64,000 nt of DNA from Natronobeatus ordinarius (GCF_024362485.1 NZ_CP101456.1:2604001-2668000), one strand, 5' to 3'. Shown: positions 8,553-17,002, counted from the first letter of the stretch. Program-made: numbers and translations. The notes: generated by a model not told the origin, from the letters alone.

Positions 8553-9365
8553 ATGTACGACGACGTACTCGTCGCGACCGACGGCAGCGAGGTCGCCACG
8601 GACGCGGTGCTGCAGGGAATCGACGTCGCACGAGCGGTCGACGCGACCGTCCACGTGCTGTCGGTCGTCGACGACGCCGACCGCGAACGACACGAAGGGT
8701 ACGTCGAGGCGACCGCGACTGAGGCCACCGACGCGGGACTTACCGTCGAGACGGCCGTCCGCGAAGGCCGCCCCTCGAGCGAACTCCTCGCCTACGCCGA
8801 GGAGGCGGACGTCGACCTGGTCGTGCTCGGGACCCACGGCCGGACCGGGCTCGAGCAGGTACTGGTCGGCAGCGTCGCCCTCGAGGTGATCCGTGACTCG
8901 TCCCGACCGGTGCTCACGGTCGGGGGCGGCGTCGCCGATGTCCCGCGGCCGATCGACGACGTGCTCGTCGCGACCGACGGCTGGTCGGGATCTGGCGGCG
9001 CAGTCGAGCACGCGCTGGCGCTCGCGTCGGCGTTCGACGCCCGCCTCCACGCCTTCTACGCGGTCGACGTCCAGTCAAACGCGCCGGAGGTTCGCGAGTC
9101 GTTCGACGAACACGGACGGAGAACGACGGCCGAGATCGCCGAACGCGCCGAGGAGTCGGGACTCGAGGCCACGCGAACGGTCGTGCAGGGAGAGCCACAC
9201 GAAAAGATTCTCGCACACGCCGACGAGAGCAGCGTGGACCTGATCGTGATGGGGACAGAGAGCAAGTCGACGCTCGGACGGCTCGTCGTCGGCAGCGTCT
9301 CCCAGCGGGTCGTCCCGAACGCGAGGGTGCCGGTGCTGACCGTCCGGACACTCGAGGAAGCGTAG
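8553..9365 (+). CDS. Tandem-domain UspA universal stress protein
   Basis: This 270-residue protein consists of two UspA domains in a row. Domain 1 starts MYDDVLVATDGSE and ends with VVLGTHGRTGLEQVLVGSVA; domain 2 starts DDVLVATDGWSGSG and ends with VIVMGTESKSTLGRLVVGSV followed by VPVLTVRTLEEA. The G-(T)-x-G/x-x-(9)-G-S-V loops are the nucleotide-binding segments; domain 1 keeps the GTHGRTG form, while in domain 2 the loop reads GTESKST. Proteins of this kind act in stress survival, often as intramolecular dimers. ATG 8553 is preferred over the 8532 frame start because the domain begins there. Confidence 0.92.
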   Translation: MYDDVLVATDGSEVATDAVLQGIDVARAVDATVHVLSVVDDADRERHEGYVEATATEATDAGLTVETAVREGRPSSELLAYAEEADVDLVVLGTHGRTGLEQVLVGSVALEVIRDSSRPVLTVGGGVADVPRPIDDVLVATDGWSGSGGAVEHALALASAFDARLHAFYAVDVQSNAPEVRESFDEHGRRTTAEIAERAEESGLEATRTVVQGEPHEKILAHADESSVDLIVMGTESKSTLGRLVVGSVSQRVVPNARVPVLTVRTLEEA

Positions 9366-9431
9366 CGCGTCAGAACGCGTCACCGACGGGTGGTGACCGC
9401 TCGGTGGCACCGTTCGATGAGCACGCCGGTA

Positions 9432-9857
9432 CTACTGCGTGGCGGTGACGACCGGTCGATCGCTGTTCAGGATGATCGATTGAGCGACGCTCCCGAACAA
9501 CGCCTTCCCGGTTCGCGACCGTTTCCGAGGGGCGATGACGACGTACCGAGCGTCGTGTTCGTCGGCGTACTCGACGAGTCGTTCGGCTGGTTTTCCCAGT
9601 AGCCCGACCGCCTCGAACGGTACCTCGAGCTCCTCGGCCGCCTCGGCGGCGACGTCCCGTGCGAACTCGCGAATTCGATCCATCTCGACCGGTTTTCCGC
9701 TCTCTTCGACGTTCGCCAGGTTGCGGTCGGCGAATTCAGAGCGAGTCATCACGTGGACGACGTGAACAGGTTCGCCGAACGCGACTGCCAGTTCGGCAGC
9801 TTCCGCGATGACGGTGCTGGCGCGGTCGGATCGGTCGACTGCGGCGACGATTGCCAT
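9432..9857 (-). CDS. Single-domain UspA stress protein
   Basis: The 141-residue protein starts MAIVAAVDRSDRAST and ends with a UspA core (VVIAPRKRSRTGKALFGSVA then SDRPVVTATQ). The ATP-loop glycine region is altered: the usual G-x-H-G-R is replaced by APRKRSRTG, so nucleotide binding may differ from that of the 8553 protein. It is convergent with the tandem UspA gene, 66 bases from its end. The longer frame upstream of 9857 gives an unlikely extension, so the ATG at the domain start was used. Confidence 0.9.
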   Translation of the reverse strand: MAIVAAVDRSDRASTVIAEAAELAVAFGEPVHVVHVMTRSEFADRNLANVEESGKPVEMDRIREFARDVAAEAAEELEVPFEAVGLLGKPAERLVEYADEHDARYVVIAPRKRSRTGKALFGSVAQSIILNSDRPVVTATQ

Positions 9858-10382
9858 GCGCTCACTGGTCTTGGATACGGTATAATGATTGTCCCCGCTG
9901 ACGACCGCGCCCGCAGCGACGGCCGTAACGGTGTCCATTCAGGTGAACGATTGGCCGAGGACGGAGGTCCGATACTCGTTCTCGACCATCGCGCGATCAG
10001 GATCGTTCACGATCATCGGCAGTCGCTAGTCGGTCCAGGCTCGTCCGCAAGCGCGATCAGTCGTCTTCGGTTCCTCGATGCCAGACGTTCGTCACGGACT
10101 CTCCGTTCGGAGGGGTGTGACTGACGTCTTTCATAGTCTGCGTTTTCATCGTGATACACGGTACCGACTCTCTCGTATATGGGTGTTTCGGAGAATGTGT
10201 ATTCACAGTATTATGTGTTAATATACCACGTGGCGAGACGCTCGAGTCGAGTTCCGGTCGGCTGCGTCGTCACCGCCTGGCTCGGCGTTCGTTCCGACCG
10301 ATCACTGATTCACAGTGTCACCAGTGCCAGAATCAAAACGAGAGTATTAACCCCGTTCGCTAACGAGTGGTCTGTATCGACA
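9858..10382. other. Intergenic region with an AT-rich centre
   Basis: About 525 bases between divergent genes. An AT-rich patch near 10170-10225 (containing TTAATATACC) could hold promoter elements. No convincing gene or RNA was found. Just before 10383 the sequence GAGTATTAACC near 10350 is a TATA-like candidate for the zinc-ribbon gene. Confidence 0.35.
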
Positions 10383-10805
10383 ATGACCTGGCTTCGCGCG
10401 CTGGCCGCCGCCGGCCTCTCGGTGTTCTTACCCGGGGCAGGTCACGCCCTGCTTCGCGACTGGGTTCGTGCCCTGTTGTTCGCTGGCCTGTTCGTCTCGG
10501 CGCTCTACGTCTTCTTGCCGACACAGCAGCTGTCGGCAGCCGGCTCGATGGCGGCCGCCATGGACGTCGCGACGGCCGAACTCTCACGGATCGACCGGTT
10601 CGTCCTCTCGTTTATCGTCGTGTTCGCCGCGGTCGACGCCGGCTTCCGGGCGATGGGCTTTTCCTCCAGCGCCACCGGCGACGGCGACGGCGCCTCCTGC
10701 CCTTACTGCGGGAAAGAACTCGATGAAGACCTCGAGTTCTGTCACTGGTGTACGGAGCCTCTCGTGCCGGAAGCCGACCCAGAGGCCGAAGAAGACGCGC
10801 TCTAG
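10383..10805 (+). CDS. Membrane protein with C-terminal zinc ribbon
   Basis: The 140-residue protein has hydrophobic segments near residues 6-22, 27-45 and 70-90, then a cytoplasmic tail with CPYCGKE and CHWCTE, a four-cysteine zinc ribbon, followed by an acidic end. Small haloarchaeal membrane proteins with this arrangement are common and largely uncharacterised; the ribbon probably contacts protein or nucleic acid. ATG 10383 was chosen because residues before it are basic and non-hydrophobic. It converges on the DHQ synthase gene with a 2-base gap. Confidence 0.75.
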   Translation: MTWLRALAAAGLSVFLPGAGHALLRDWVRALLFAGLFVSALYVFLPTQQLSAAGSMAAAMDVATAELSRIDRFVLSFIVVFAAVDAGFRAMGFSSSATGDGDGASCPYCGKELDEDLEFCHWCTEPLVPEADPEAEEDAL

Positions 10806-10807
10806 CG

Positions 10808-11986
10808 TTATTTTTCGATGATCGACTCCTCGACCGCCTCGCCGAAGTGTCGAGCCGTGTCCTCGTAGTAGATTCTGAGTTCGTCGCCGGCCTCGAGATC
10901 CGTCACCGCCGTTCGGCCCTCGACAGTGGCGACCTTGATCGTCTCGGCGTTCTGGAGCAACGTCTCGATCCGATCGCCGTCGGCGGTCTCGAGGGCGACC
11001 CGGAACATCGGCCGTTTCTCGATCTTGACCCGACCGACGATCGCCTCGCGGGTGTGCCCCTCGAGGTCGACCACCTGGACTTCGTCGCCGCTCTGGAGTT
11101 CGGCGAGGTACTTCGTGCCGCCGTCGGGCGTCCGAACGTAAGCGTGGACGGCACCGGCGTTCACCCGGAACGGTCGGGAGGCGACGTACGGCGACTCGGC
11201 GGTCTCGGCGTGGACGAACACCAGTCCCCGACTCATGGAGCCGACGAGCATCCCCTCGTCGTGCTCGAGTAAGTTCCCCGTGTCGACGCAGACGCGGTCG
11301 CCCGATCCGGCTCGCTCGATTTCGACCACTTCGGCGAACTGGAGGTCGAGCGTCTCGCGTTCGGCCGCGTCGCGAACCTCGACCGTCCGGCGGATCTCGT
11401 CGGGATCGTCGGCGTCGAGCAAGACGGCGTCCGATCCGATCTCGAGGGTCTCGAACGCCGTTTTGGCCTCCTCGGCGCTCGTGACGCCCGCGACGAGGTC
11501 GGTCTCCTCGCCGATGCGCGCGATCAGGTTCTCGAGGGGGATGATCGCCCAGTCCTCGCCGACGACGATCGTGTGGTCCGCGTCGACGGCGGCAGCCTCG
11601 GCGAATGCCTCGTACTCTTTCGCGAGAATTCGAACGTACGCGCCGGTGTCGGTCTCGCTCTCGCGCCGGATCGTCGAGAGGTCGGCCGACCCCGAGTAGT
11701 CTGAGGGGAGATCGATCGTGCCGTCGCCCTCGCCGTCTTTTCCGACGACGACGGCGTCGGGTCGTGCGTTCGGTTCGTCTTCCTCGGCGTCGTCGATCAC
11801 CGTCACGTCGCCGTCGGTCCGGAACGCGGCGACGTTGATCTCGCCGAGTTCGCGGACGCGAGCGACGTCGTACTCGTCGACCAGCACCCAGTCGGCGCCC
11901 GCCTCGAGCGCGGTCGTGATCCGCGCCCGTCGGGTGTCCCAGTCGCCGACGCTATCGTCGGCTTTTATCCAGACTGTTCTCGTCAT
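10808..11986 (-). CDS. 3-dehydroquinate synthase II
   Basis: The 392-residue protein is the archaeal-type DHQ synthase (MTRTVWIKAD start, VLVGSMSRGLVFVHAE and ASRPFRVNAGAVHAYV in the middle, a beta-rich C-terminus). It makes 3-dehydroquinate from 2-amino-3,7-dideoxy-D-threo-hept-6-ulosonate using NAD+, replacing the classical DAHP/AroB route for aromatic amino acids. Its partner, the ADH synthase, is not in this window. The length is normal for the family. The next feature upstream on the same strand is the right end of the TnpB element, whose guide lies between 12001 and 12024. Confidence 0.95.
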   Translation of the reverse strand: MTRTVWIKADDSVGDWDTRRARITTALEAGADWVLVDEYDVARVRELGEINVAAFRTDGDVTVIDDAEEDEPNARPDAVVVGKDGEGDGTIDLPSDYSGSADLSTIRRESETDTGAYVRILAKEYEAFAEAAAVDADHTIVVGEDWAIIPLENLIARIGEETDLVAGVTSAEEAKTAFETLEIGSDAVLLDADDPDEIRRTVEVRDAAERETLDLQFAEVVEIERAGSGDRVCVDTGNLLEHDEGMLVGSMSRGLVFVHAETAESPYVASRPFRVNAGAVHAYVRTPDGGTKYLAELQSGDEVQVVDLEGHTREAIVGRVKIEKRPMFRVALETADGDRIETLLQNAETIKVATVEGRTAVTDLEAGDELRIYYEDTARHFGEAVEESIIEK

Positions 11987-12024
11987 AGCTCGACCGTCGA
12001 AGGGAACTGGCTTGAACGTGGCGG

Positions 12025-12130
12025 TTGACCTCCTCCCCCGCGTGAACGCGGGGGAATCCCACCATGGGATTTCAGGCCAGGCGTAGCGGCCCTAAGGTTT
12101 TAAGACGCATTCGTTCCATGCGTCACCTGC
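12025..12130 (-). ncRNA. Putative TnpB guide RNA (reRNA) 3' scaffold
   Basis: The minus strand from the end of tnpB to 12025 folds into two stable hairpins and ends in GGAGGTCAA. TnpB systems use an RNA made from the gene's 3' end, with about 16 bases beyond the element end serving as guide. Here the predicted guide is CCGCCACGTTCAAGCC (12024 downward). The 5' limit is unknown and probably lies inside tnpB. An equivalent structure occurs at 54993-55043. Confidence 0.55.
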
Positions 12131-13416
12131 TGGGGTTCAGCATCGTCATCAGAACTCGGAGAGTTCTGATTGGCTCGAAAATCGCCGGACGATTTTCGAA
12201 CGGCATGGCTGTCTTGTGGCCCGGTCAATGAGGCCCCATCCGTAGCCGAGTCATCGTCACCAGCCTTCTGCCGGGGAGCCCGGTCGTTTTGGCGGTGGCT
12301 CTCTCCACTACGGTAGCGGTCTGCAATGTTTATCGCCCCGTTCACATCGGCTTGGTACTCACCGACCCAACAGTCGGCGTTCGAGCAACGGAACGTTGCC
12401 TGTCGTGGTCGGTAGCCGTGTTCGCCGCAGGCGTGGCATGCTTTCGAGGTGTTCTGGGGATTCACCGTCTCGACGGGGATTCCCTTTTCGGCGGCCTTGT
12501 ACCGAATCTGTGCGTGGAGCTTCGCAAAGCCCCACCCGTGCAACCGCCGGTTCATGTACGCGCCGTAGTCCATGTTCTCACGGATATACGTCAGGTCTTC
12601 CAGTACCAACACTGGATTGTCGACGGACTCGGCGTACTCCACGACCTCGCGGGTCACACAGTGGACCACGTCATCGATCTGGTCCCACAGTGCGTCACCG
12701 TAGGACTCTGCAATTCGCTCACTACCACGCTTCTGAAGCCGCCGCGTAGCGGTGAAATAGGTTTTGCGGAGCCGACGAACAGCCTTGCCGTCGTCGGCCC
12801 ACAGTTTGGGGCGAACCGGAGAACCGCTCTCGTCGCGGTGACACACCGTGACGAGACTCGCTTCTCCGATGTCCACACCGATGGGCGTCCGCTCGTTGGC
12901 AGACGCCGCAGACTGTTCCTCCACGTCGCGGGTGGCGGTGACGTGGAGATACCACGCCCCATCCCGCTTGAACAGCCGACTTTCACCCATCTCGGCATCA
13001 CCAGCGTACACTGCTTCCAGCCAGTCTCGCTGATCTGGATTGACGTGTGCCGGGATCCAGAGGTTGTAATCGTCGTGGTGAGGGATTTTGACGTACCACT
13101 CGAGGGCGTTCTGTGGCTTGTGGTCGAGTTGGACGCCTTCGTTGGTGAACTTCACCGGGTGGTCGTCGTGAAGTTCGTCGGCGTCGTAGCTGCCGCCACA
13201 GAGTTGTGGGACGTACTTCTTGAGGGCGTTTTTGGCGTAGCCGGAGAGGTCGTACTCGACAACAACGTCATTTGTGGCCGACTGCGAGGCGCAGTCGGCG
13301 TCGAAGGCTGCCTGAAGTGCCTGCTGATATGCCTCGCGGGTCTCACAGAGCTTGCGCTCTTTATGGGCATTAGGGTTGACGAGGCGCAACTCCAGGGTCT
13401 TCGTGACTTCAGGCAT
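12100..13416 (-). CDS. tnpB: TnpB RNA-guided DNA endonuclease
   Basis: From the ATG at 13416 the protein has 438 residues beginning MPEVTKTLELRLVNPNAHKE, the usual start of haloarchaeal IS1341-type proteins; in-frame ATGs at 13431 and 13452 are possible, and a TATA-like TTTACTTT at 13474-13481 would suit a leaderless start near 13452. The RuvC residues are all present: D182 in GVDIGEAS, E273 in VLEDLTY, and D357 in YQADVNGA. The zinc finger has C327, C330, C344 and C349. The protein should thus be active. The C-terminal 60 residues are low-complexity and overlap the guide-RNA region. Confidence 0.92.
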   Translation of the reverse strand: MPEVTKTLELRLVNPNAHKERKLCETREAYQQALQAAFDADCASQSATNDVVVEYDLSGYAKNALKKYVPQLCGGSYDADELHDDHPVKFTNEGVQLDHKPQNALEWYVKIPHHDDYNLWIPAHVNPDQRDWLEAVYAGDAEMGESRLFKRDGAWYLHVTATRDVEEQSAASANERTPIGVDIGEASLVTVCHRDESGSPVRPKLWADDGKAVRRLRKTYFTATRRLQKRGSERIAESYGDALWDQIDDVVHCVTREVVEYAESVDNPVLVLEDLTYIRENMDYGAYMNRRLHGWGFAKLHAQIRYKAAEKGIPVETVNPQNTSKACHACGEHGYRPRQATFRCSNADCWVGEYQADVNGAINIADRYRSGESHRQNDRAPRQKAGDDDSATDGASLTGPQDSHAVRKSSGDFRANQNSPSSDDDAEPQQVTHGTNAS

Positions 13417-13539
13417 CCGTTCTGTATCCATCACTACGGCTCGGGGAACCATATACGTCAGCCATGCGGAGTGAAAGTAAACGAGGGAAATCCACCCAGC
13501 GTCACTACAAAAACGGGGCCGTCTCTGCCTATCGCTCGA

Positions 13540-13590
13540 CCTGCGCCTGGAGACGCAGGTATGCGCTAGCAATCCCTATCATGCAGGGAT
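13540..13590. repeat. Two hairpins at the presumed left end of the TnpB element
   Basis: Inverted repeats CCTGCG/CGCAGG (13540-13559) and ATCCCT/AGGGAT (13572-13590) lie between tnpB and the acetyltransferase gene. Subterminal hairpins of this kind are what TnpA binds in IS200/IS605 elements, so they support mobilisation by a TnpA supplied elsewhere. One of them could instead be a terminator of the acetyltransferase pair, which ends at 13625. Confidence 0.5.
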
Positions 13591-13624
13591 CGTCAGGGCC
13601 GCCGGAGCCCGGTCGTCGGTTCGG

Positions 13625-14221
13625 TCACCCGCTGATCGACTCGAGGTACCCCTCCCGCGTGATCGTGTACCGGACGGCGTCGACCGGCTCGTCGACGGCC
13701 GTCGTCCACCAGTTGCGCAACAGGCAGTCCCGGCCCCCGCCGAAGCGGTCGGCGTAGCGCTCGACGGCCCGAATCGACCGTTCGTTGTCAGCTCGCACGG
13801 GCACGGCGACGAGTTCGAGGGCGAGCCGGGAAAACGCCAGCTCGAGCAGGGCGGCGGCGCGCTCGCCCGAGTAGCCCCGACCCCAGAACGGTTTTCGGAG
13901 CCAGATGCCCAGCTCACCCGTCCGCTTCTCCCAGTCGATCCCGAGGCCGCAGGCGCCAGCGATCTCGCCGGCACCCGGTTCGGACTCGTGCGGTCGAATC
14001 ACGTACTCCGCTGCCGTCCGCTCCGACCAGGCCGTCTCGCGGGACTCGAGAAACGCCAGCGTCTCCGTCGGCGTCGCGTGGGGGTCCCACGGAACGTACT
14101 CGGTGACCGCTTCGATTCCCGGATCTGACGAACAGATCTCGTAGTAGGCGAGTGGATCGACCGTCTCCGTCGACAGCCGCTCGAGGACGAGCCGCTCGGT
14201 CTCGATTCGCTCGGGGAACAT
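13625..14221 (-). CDS. GNAT-family N-acetyltransferase (RimJ/RimL-like), copy 2
   Basis: The 198-residue protein starts MFPERIETERLVLERL and has the acetyl-CoA loop in a FWGRGYSGERA segment, typical of RimJ/RimL-type acetyltransferases. It is strongly similar to the product of the gene just upstream (14225-14848): shared blocks include YYEICSSDP or FYEICSSDP, EYVPWDPHATP versus EYVTWDPHATP, and WEKRTGELGIWLRK versus WEKRTMGLGVWLRK. Only 3 bases separate the two, so they are one operon and an obvious tandem duplication. The substrate is unknown; family members acetylate ribosomal protein N-termini or small amines. Confidence 0.9.
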   Translation of the reverse strand: MFPERIETERLVLERLSTETVDPLAYYEICSSDPGIEAVTEYVPWDPHATPTETLAFLESRETAWSERTAAEYVIRPHESEPGAGEIAGACGLGIDWEKRTGELGIWLRKPFWGRGYSGERAAALLELAFSRLALELVAVPVRADNERSIRAVERYADRFGGGRDCLLRNWWTTAVDEPVDAVRYTITREGYLESISG

Positions 14222-14224
14222 CGA

Positions 14225-14848
14225 TCAGTCGACGACCGTCACGGTCACGTCCGTGGGGGTTTCGGCCCACTCCTCCTTCGAGACGCTGTAGCGGTAGCAG
14301 TCGACCGGCTCGCCGTCGAAGACGTGCCAGTTGCGCAAGAGGCCGTCCTGGCCGCCGCCGTGGGCTTCCGTGTAGCGCTCGATCGCCCGGTTCGACCGTT
14401 CGTTGTCCACGTGTGCGTCGGCGACGACGAGCTCGAGGTCGAGTTGCTCGAACGCCAGGTTCATCAACGCCGCCGCGCGCTCGCCCGAGTAGCCCCGGCC
14501 CCAGAATCGCTTCCGGAGCCAGACGCCGAGTCCCATCGTCCGCTTCTCCCAGTCGACGCCGACCCCCGCGTCGCCGGCGATCTCGCCCGCGCCGTCTTCC
14601 CCCTCGCGCGGCCGGATCAGGTAGCTGGCGCCCTCGTTCGCCTCTCGCCGTTCCGCGGCACCCTCGAGGTACTCGAGGGTCTCTTTCGGCGTCGCGTGGG
14701 GATCCCATGTGACGTACTCCGTGATCGCCTCGATTGCCGGATCGGACGAACAGATCTCGTAGAACTCGAGGACGTCCACGGCGTCGGGGCCGAGTGCCTC
14801 GAGTCGCAGCCGATCCGTCTCGATTCGTTCGGGGAACAGCTCGCTCAT
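14225..14848 (-). CDS. GNAT-family N-acetyltransferase (RimJ/RimL-like), copy 1
   Basis: The 207-residue paralogue begins MSELFPERIETDRLRLEALG and carries FWGRGYSGERAAAL as the CoA-binding segment. It is the promoter-proximal member of the tandem pair. The start at 14848 leaves a normal N-terminus; the longer frame upstream has no family similarity. Differences from its neighbour cluster in the C-terminal third, the region that usually shapes the acceptor site, so the two may have different substrates. Confidence 0.9.
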   Translation of the reverse strand: MSELFPERIETDRLRLEALGPDAVDVLEFYEICSSDPAIEAITEYVTWDPHATPKETLEYLEGAAERREANEGASYLIRPREGEDGAGEIAGDAGVGVDWEKRTMGLGVWLRKRFWGRGYSGERAAALMNLAFEQLDLELVVADAHVDNERSNRAIERYTEAHGGGQDGLLRNWHVFDGEPVDCYRYSVSKEEWAETPTDVTVTVVD

Positions 14849-14959
14849 GGACCAACCGACGGACGGCGGTTCAAAAACGATACTGGACGTGTGCCATCGG
14901 CTATCACCCTCGGCGTGGATCGACGGTACGCTTTTCCTGATAGAACGTGAGTGTCTAGC

Positions 14960-15169
14960 ATGGGCCTCCTCGAATCGATCCGCAGCGCATTCGAACCGGC
15001 CGATACGGCCACCGAGACCATCGTTGGCGCCCACTGGTGTGACGACTGTTCGGTCCGAACCCCCGTCTACGACGAGCGATCCACCGACGGGGAACGGCCG
15101 CCGTGTCCGGACTGTGGCGACCCGATGCGCTTCGAGCGGTCGCCGGACTCCGGTTCCTGCGCCTGTTGA
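14960..15169 (+). CDS. Small four-cysteine zinc protein
   Basis: The 69-residue protein has two CxxC pairs (CDDC and CPDC) 21 residues apart, the layout of a zinc ribbon, with an acidic linker and a C-terminal CAC. A GTG three codons earlier (14951) is also possible. It is divergent from the acetyltransferase pair and may share its promoter region. Many haloarchaeal proteins of this size and pattern exist without known roles; protein or nucleic acid binding is plausible. Confidence 0.7.
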   Translation: MGLLESIRSAFEPADTATETIVGAHWCDDCSVRTPVYDERSTDGERPPCPDCGDPMRFERSPDSGSCAC

Positions 15170-15258
15170 ACACCACACGACAATCCAGCGACCGAGAGCC
15201 GGTGCTTGCGCGTTCAGCCTCGAGCCCGTTCCTGCCAGCAGTCTTACGTATAAGAACG

Positions 15259-15507
15259 ATGTCCGAACTCACGATCCCCGACGAGGCCGACGAGCCGGAG
15301 ACCAGGGAACTCGTCCGCAAACACGTAGCCGTCGGCGACGAGGTCCAGATCGGCAACAACGAGCGCGGCGGCGGGAGCAAGCTCACCGTGACGGGCGAGG
15401 TGACCGGGATCGAGTCCGGCTCCGTCGAACTCGACGGCCACCCCCCGGACGGCAAGAGCGTTCGATACGACCAGATCGAGACCGTGACGATCGTTTCCCG
15501 GAGCTGA
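15259..15507 (+). CDS. Small hypothetical beta-rich protein
   Basis: The 82-residue acidic protein starts MSELTIPDEADEPETREL and alternates short beta strands (GDEVQIGN, KLTVTGEVTGI, SVELDG, IETVTIVS), which suggests a small beta barrel. A TATA-like TTACGTATAAG lies at 15244-15254, just before the ATG, so the transcript may start slightly upstream or be leaderless. I do not recognise the family. The start at 15259 is preferred over the longer 15103 frame, which overlaps the zinc protein. Confidence 0.65.
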   Translation: MSELTIPDEADEPETRELVRKHVAVGDEVQIGNNERGGGSKLTVTGEVTGIESGSVELDGHPPDGKSVRYDQIETVTIVSRS

Positions 15508-15661
15508 CCCGCGTCTCGATCGAGTCTGTGCGACCCAGGAGCGACCCGTGGGCGGTGACGCCGGCTGACCGTCACAGCGATCGATGACATAAAGCGTTCC
15601 GACCGCGACAGCGGACTGTCGCCGTCGAAACCCCCTTTCGGGATGACGACGAACGACGACC

Positions 15662-16648
15662 ATGGCGACCGTCAGCGCCGGCGCACGACTCCACGTCGGC
15701 TTCCAGAACCTCTCGCTCGCCCGCGACCGCCTCTACGGCGGGCTCGGCGTCGGCCTCGAGGAGCCGCGGGTGACCGTCACCGCCACGCCCGCAGCCGACG
15801 TCGTCGCCGACGACGACCTCCTCGAGCGCTATGCGAGGCGGGCGGTCGACGTTCTCGACGTTCCGGGTGTCGCCGTCTCGATCGAGAGGCGCCTCCCGCG
15901 CCACGTCGGCCTCGGCAGCGGCACGCAGCTCGCGCTGGCGACGCTCGCCGCCGTCGCTCGAGCGCACGACCGCGAGCCACGGGTTCGCGAGCGGGCGCCC
16001 GCGATGGGCCGAGGTGGGCGCAGCGGCGTCGGCGTCGGGACGTTCGAGGGCGGCGGCTTCGTCGTCGACGCGGGCCATCCGACGGGGCGGTTCACGACCG
16101 CCCGGCCGGCCGACGGCGACTGGACGGTTCCGGCGGTCGTCGCCCGGCATCACCTCCCCAACGAGTGGCGATTTCTCGTTGCGCTCCCCGAGGCCGAGCC
16201 CGGCCGGAGCGGCGACGACGAGGACGAGAGCATCCGGACGGTGATCGAGCGCGCCGACCCCACCGTCGCCGACGAGATCGCCGGCCTCCTCACCCGGAAG
16301 CTGCTCCCGGCGGCCGCGGAGGGCCGACTCGAGGCTTTCGGCGAGGCGATCGGCGAGATCGGCCGCAAGAACGGCACGTGGTACACCGATGCCCAGGGCG
16401 GCGTCTACCGCCCGCCAGCGGGGGAGCTGATCGACGCACTCGAGGGCTGTCCCGTTCTCTCCGGCGTCGGCCAGTCCTCGTGGGGGCCCGCGGTGTACGG
16501 CGTCACCGACGCCACCCACGCCGAGGAGGCGCGAGAAGCCGCCCGGGACGCGCTCGAGGCCTGGGGGCTCGCCGGCGAGGTCGTTCTCTCCCCACCTGCG
16601 AGCGAGGGGGCCCGGATCGAGGACCGGTCGGGAGCCGGGCGTTTTTGA
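15662..16648 (+). CDS. Beta-RFAP synthase-like GHMP-fold protein
   Basis: The 328-residue protein carries a GHMP-kinase ATP loop variant (PRHVGLGSGTQLALA, residues 79-93) and the sequence pattern of beta-ribofuranosylaminobenzene 5'-phosphate synthases, including N-terminal AGARLHVGFQNLS and a late LSGVGQSSWGPAVYG. The known enzyme joins p-aminobenzoate (or p-hydroxybenzoate) to PRPP with loss of CO2 in methanopterin synthesis. Haloarchaea are not methanogens, so the product here may be a related C1 carrier. It lies 24 bases upstream of tfs and probably forms an operon with it. Confidence 0.8.
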   Translation: MATVSAGARLHVGFQNLSLARDRLYGGLGVGLEEPRVTVTATPAADVVADDDLLERYARRAVDVLDVPGVAVSIERRLPRHVGLGSGTQLALATLAAVARAHDREPRVRERAPAMGRGGRSGVGVGTFEGGGFVVDAGHPTGRFTTARPADGDWTVPAVVARHHLPNEWRFLVALPEAEPGRSGDDEDESIRTVIERADPTVADEIAGLLTRKLLPAAAEGRLEAFGEAIGEIGRKNGTWYTDAQGGVYRPPAGELIDALEGCPVLSGVGQSSWGPAVYGVTDATHAEEAREAARDALEAWGLAGEVVLSPPASEGARIEDRSGAGRF

Positions 16649-16672
16649 CGGTCGACGACGTACGGGCGGGGC

Positions 16673-17002
16673 ATGCAGTTCTGTGACGACTGCGGCTCGA
16701 TGATGAAAGCCGAGGGCGACCGCATGGTCTGTACGAACGACGACTGCGCCGGCTCGAGCGAGCGCGACCGGGCTCGAGAGGCGGCGTTCGTCACGACCGA
16801 AAAGCAGTCCGACGAGGAGCTGATCGAAACCGAGGAAGGGGCTGACTTCGAGGGGAAGCCGATCGCCACGGACGTCCGCTGTGAGGAGTGTGGGAGTACG
16901 GAGGCGTACTACACCTTCCTGCAGACGGCCTCGGCGGACGAGCCGCCGACGCGATTTTTCAAGTGTACCGAGTGCGGGAAGCGCTGGCGCGGCTACAACT
17001 GA
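16673..17002 (+). CDS. tfs: Transcription factor S (TFIIS/RPB9-like cleavage factor)
   Basis: The 109-residue protein has an N-terminal zinc ribbon (C4, C7, C20, C25) and a C-terminal ribbon (C70, C73, C98, C101) with the acidic loop S-A-D-E-P (D89, E90) that reaches the RNA polymerase active site. It stimulates transcript cleavage by stalled archaeal RNA polymerase. The length is usual for archaeal TFS. It closely follows the GHMP-family gene. Confidence 0.96.
   Translation: MQFCDDCGSMMKAEGDRMVCTNDDCAGSSERDRAREAAFVTTEKQSDEELIETEEGADFEGKPIATDVRCEECGSTEAYYTFLQTASADEPPTRFFKCTECGKRWRGYN

Larger units (their letters stand above)
12025..13592 (-). mobile_element. TnpB-only IS200/IS605 (IS1341-type) element
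   Basis: The element holds one gene, tnpB, and no tnpA. Its right end (low coordinates) shows, on the minus strand, a hairpin ATCCCA-3-TGGGAT, then a strong hairpin TCCCCCGCG-4-CGCGGGGGA, then GGAGGTCAA. The TCAA at 12025-12028 resembles the right cleavage site of IS608-type elements. The left side carries two hairpins: CCTGCG-8-CGCAGG (13540-13559) and ATCCCT-7-AGGGAT (13572-13590), which I take as the left end. The exact left boundary is inferred. There is no target duplication, as expected for single-strand transposition. Confidence 0.75.

Noticed and set aside
12289-13569. Plus-strand 426-aa frame antisense to tnpB
   Set aside because: No motif, Val-rich composition, and lies entirely opposite the intact tnpB.
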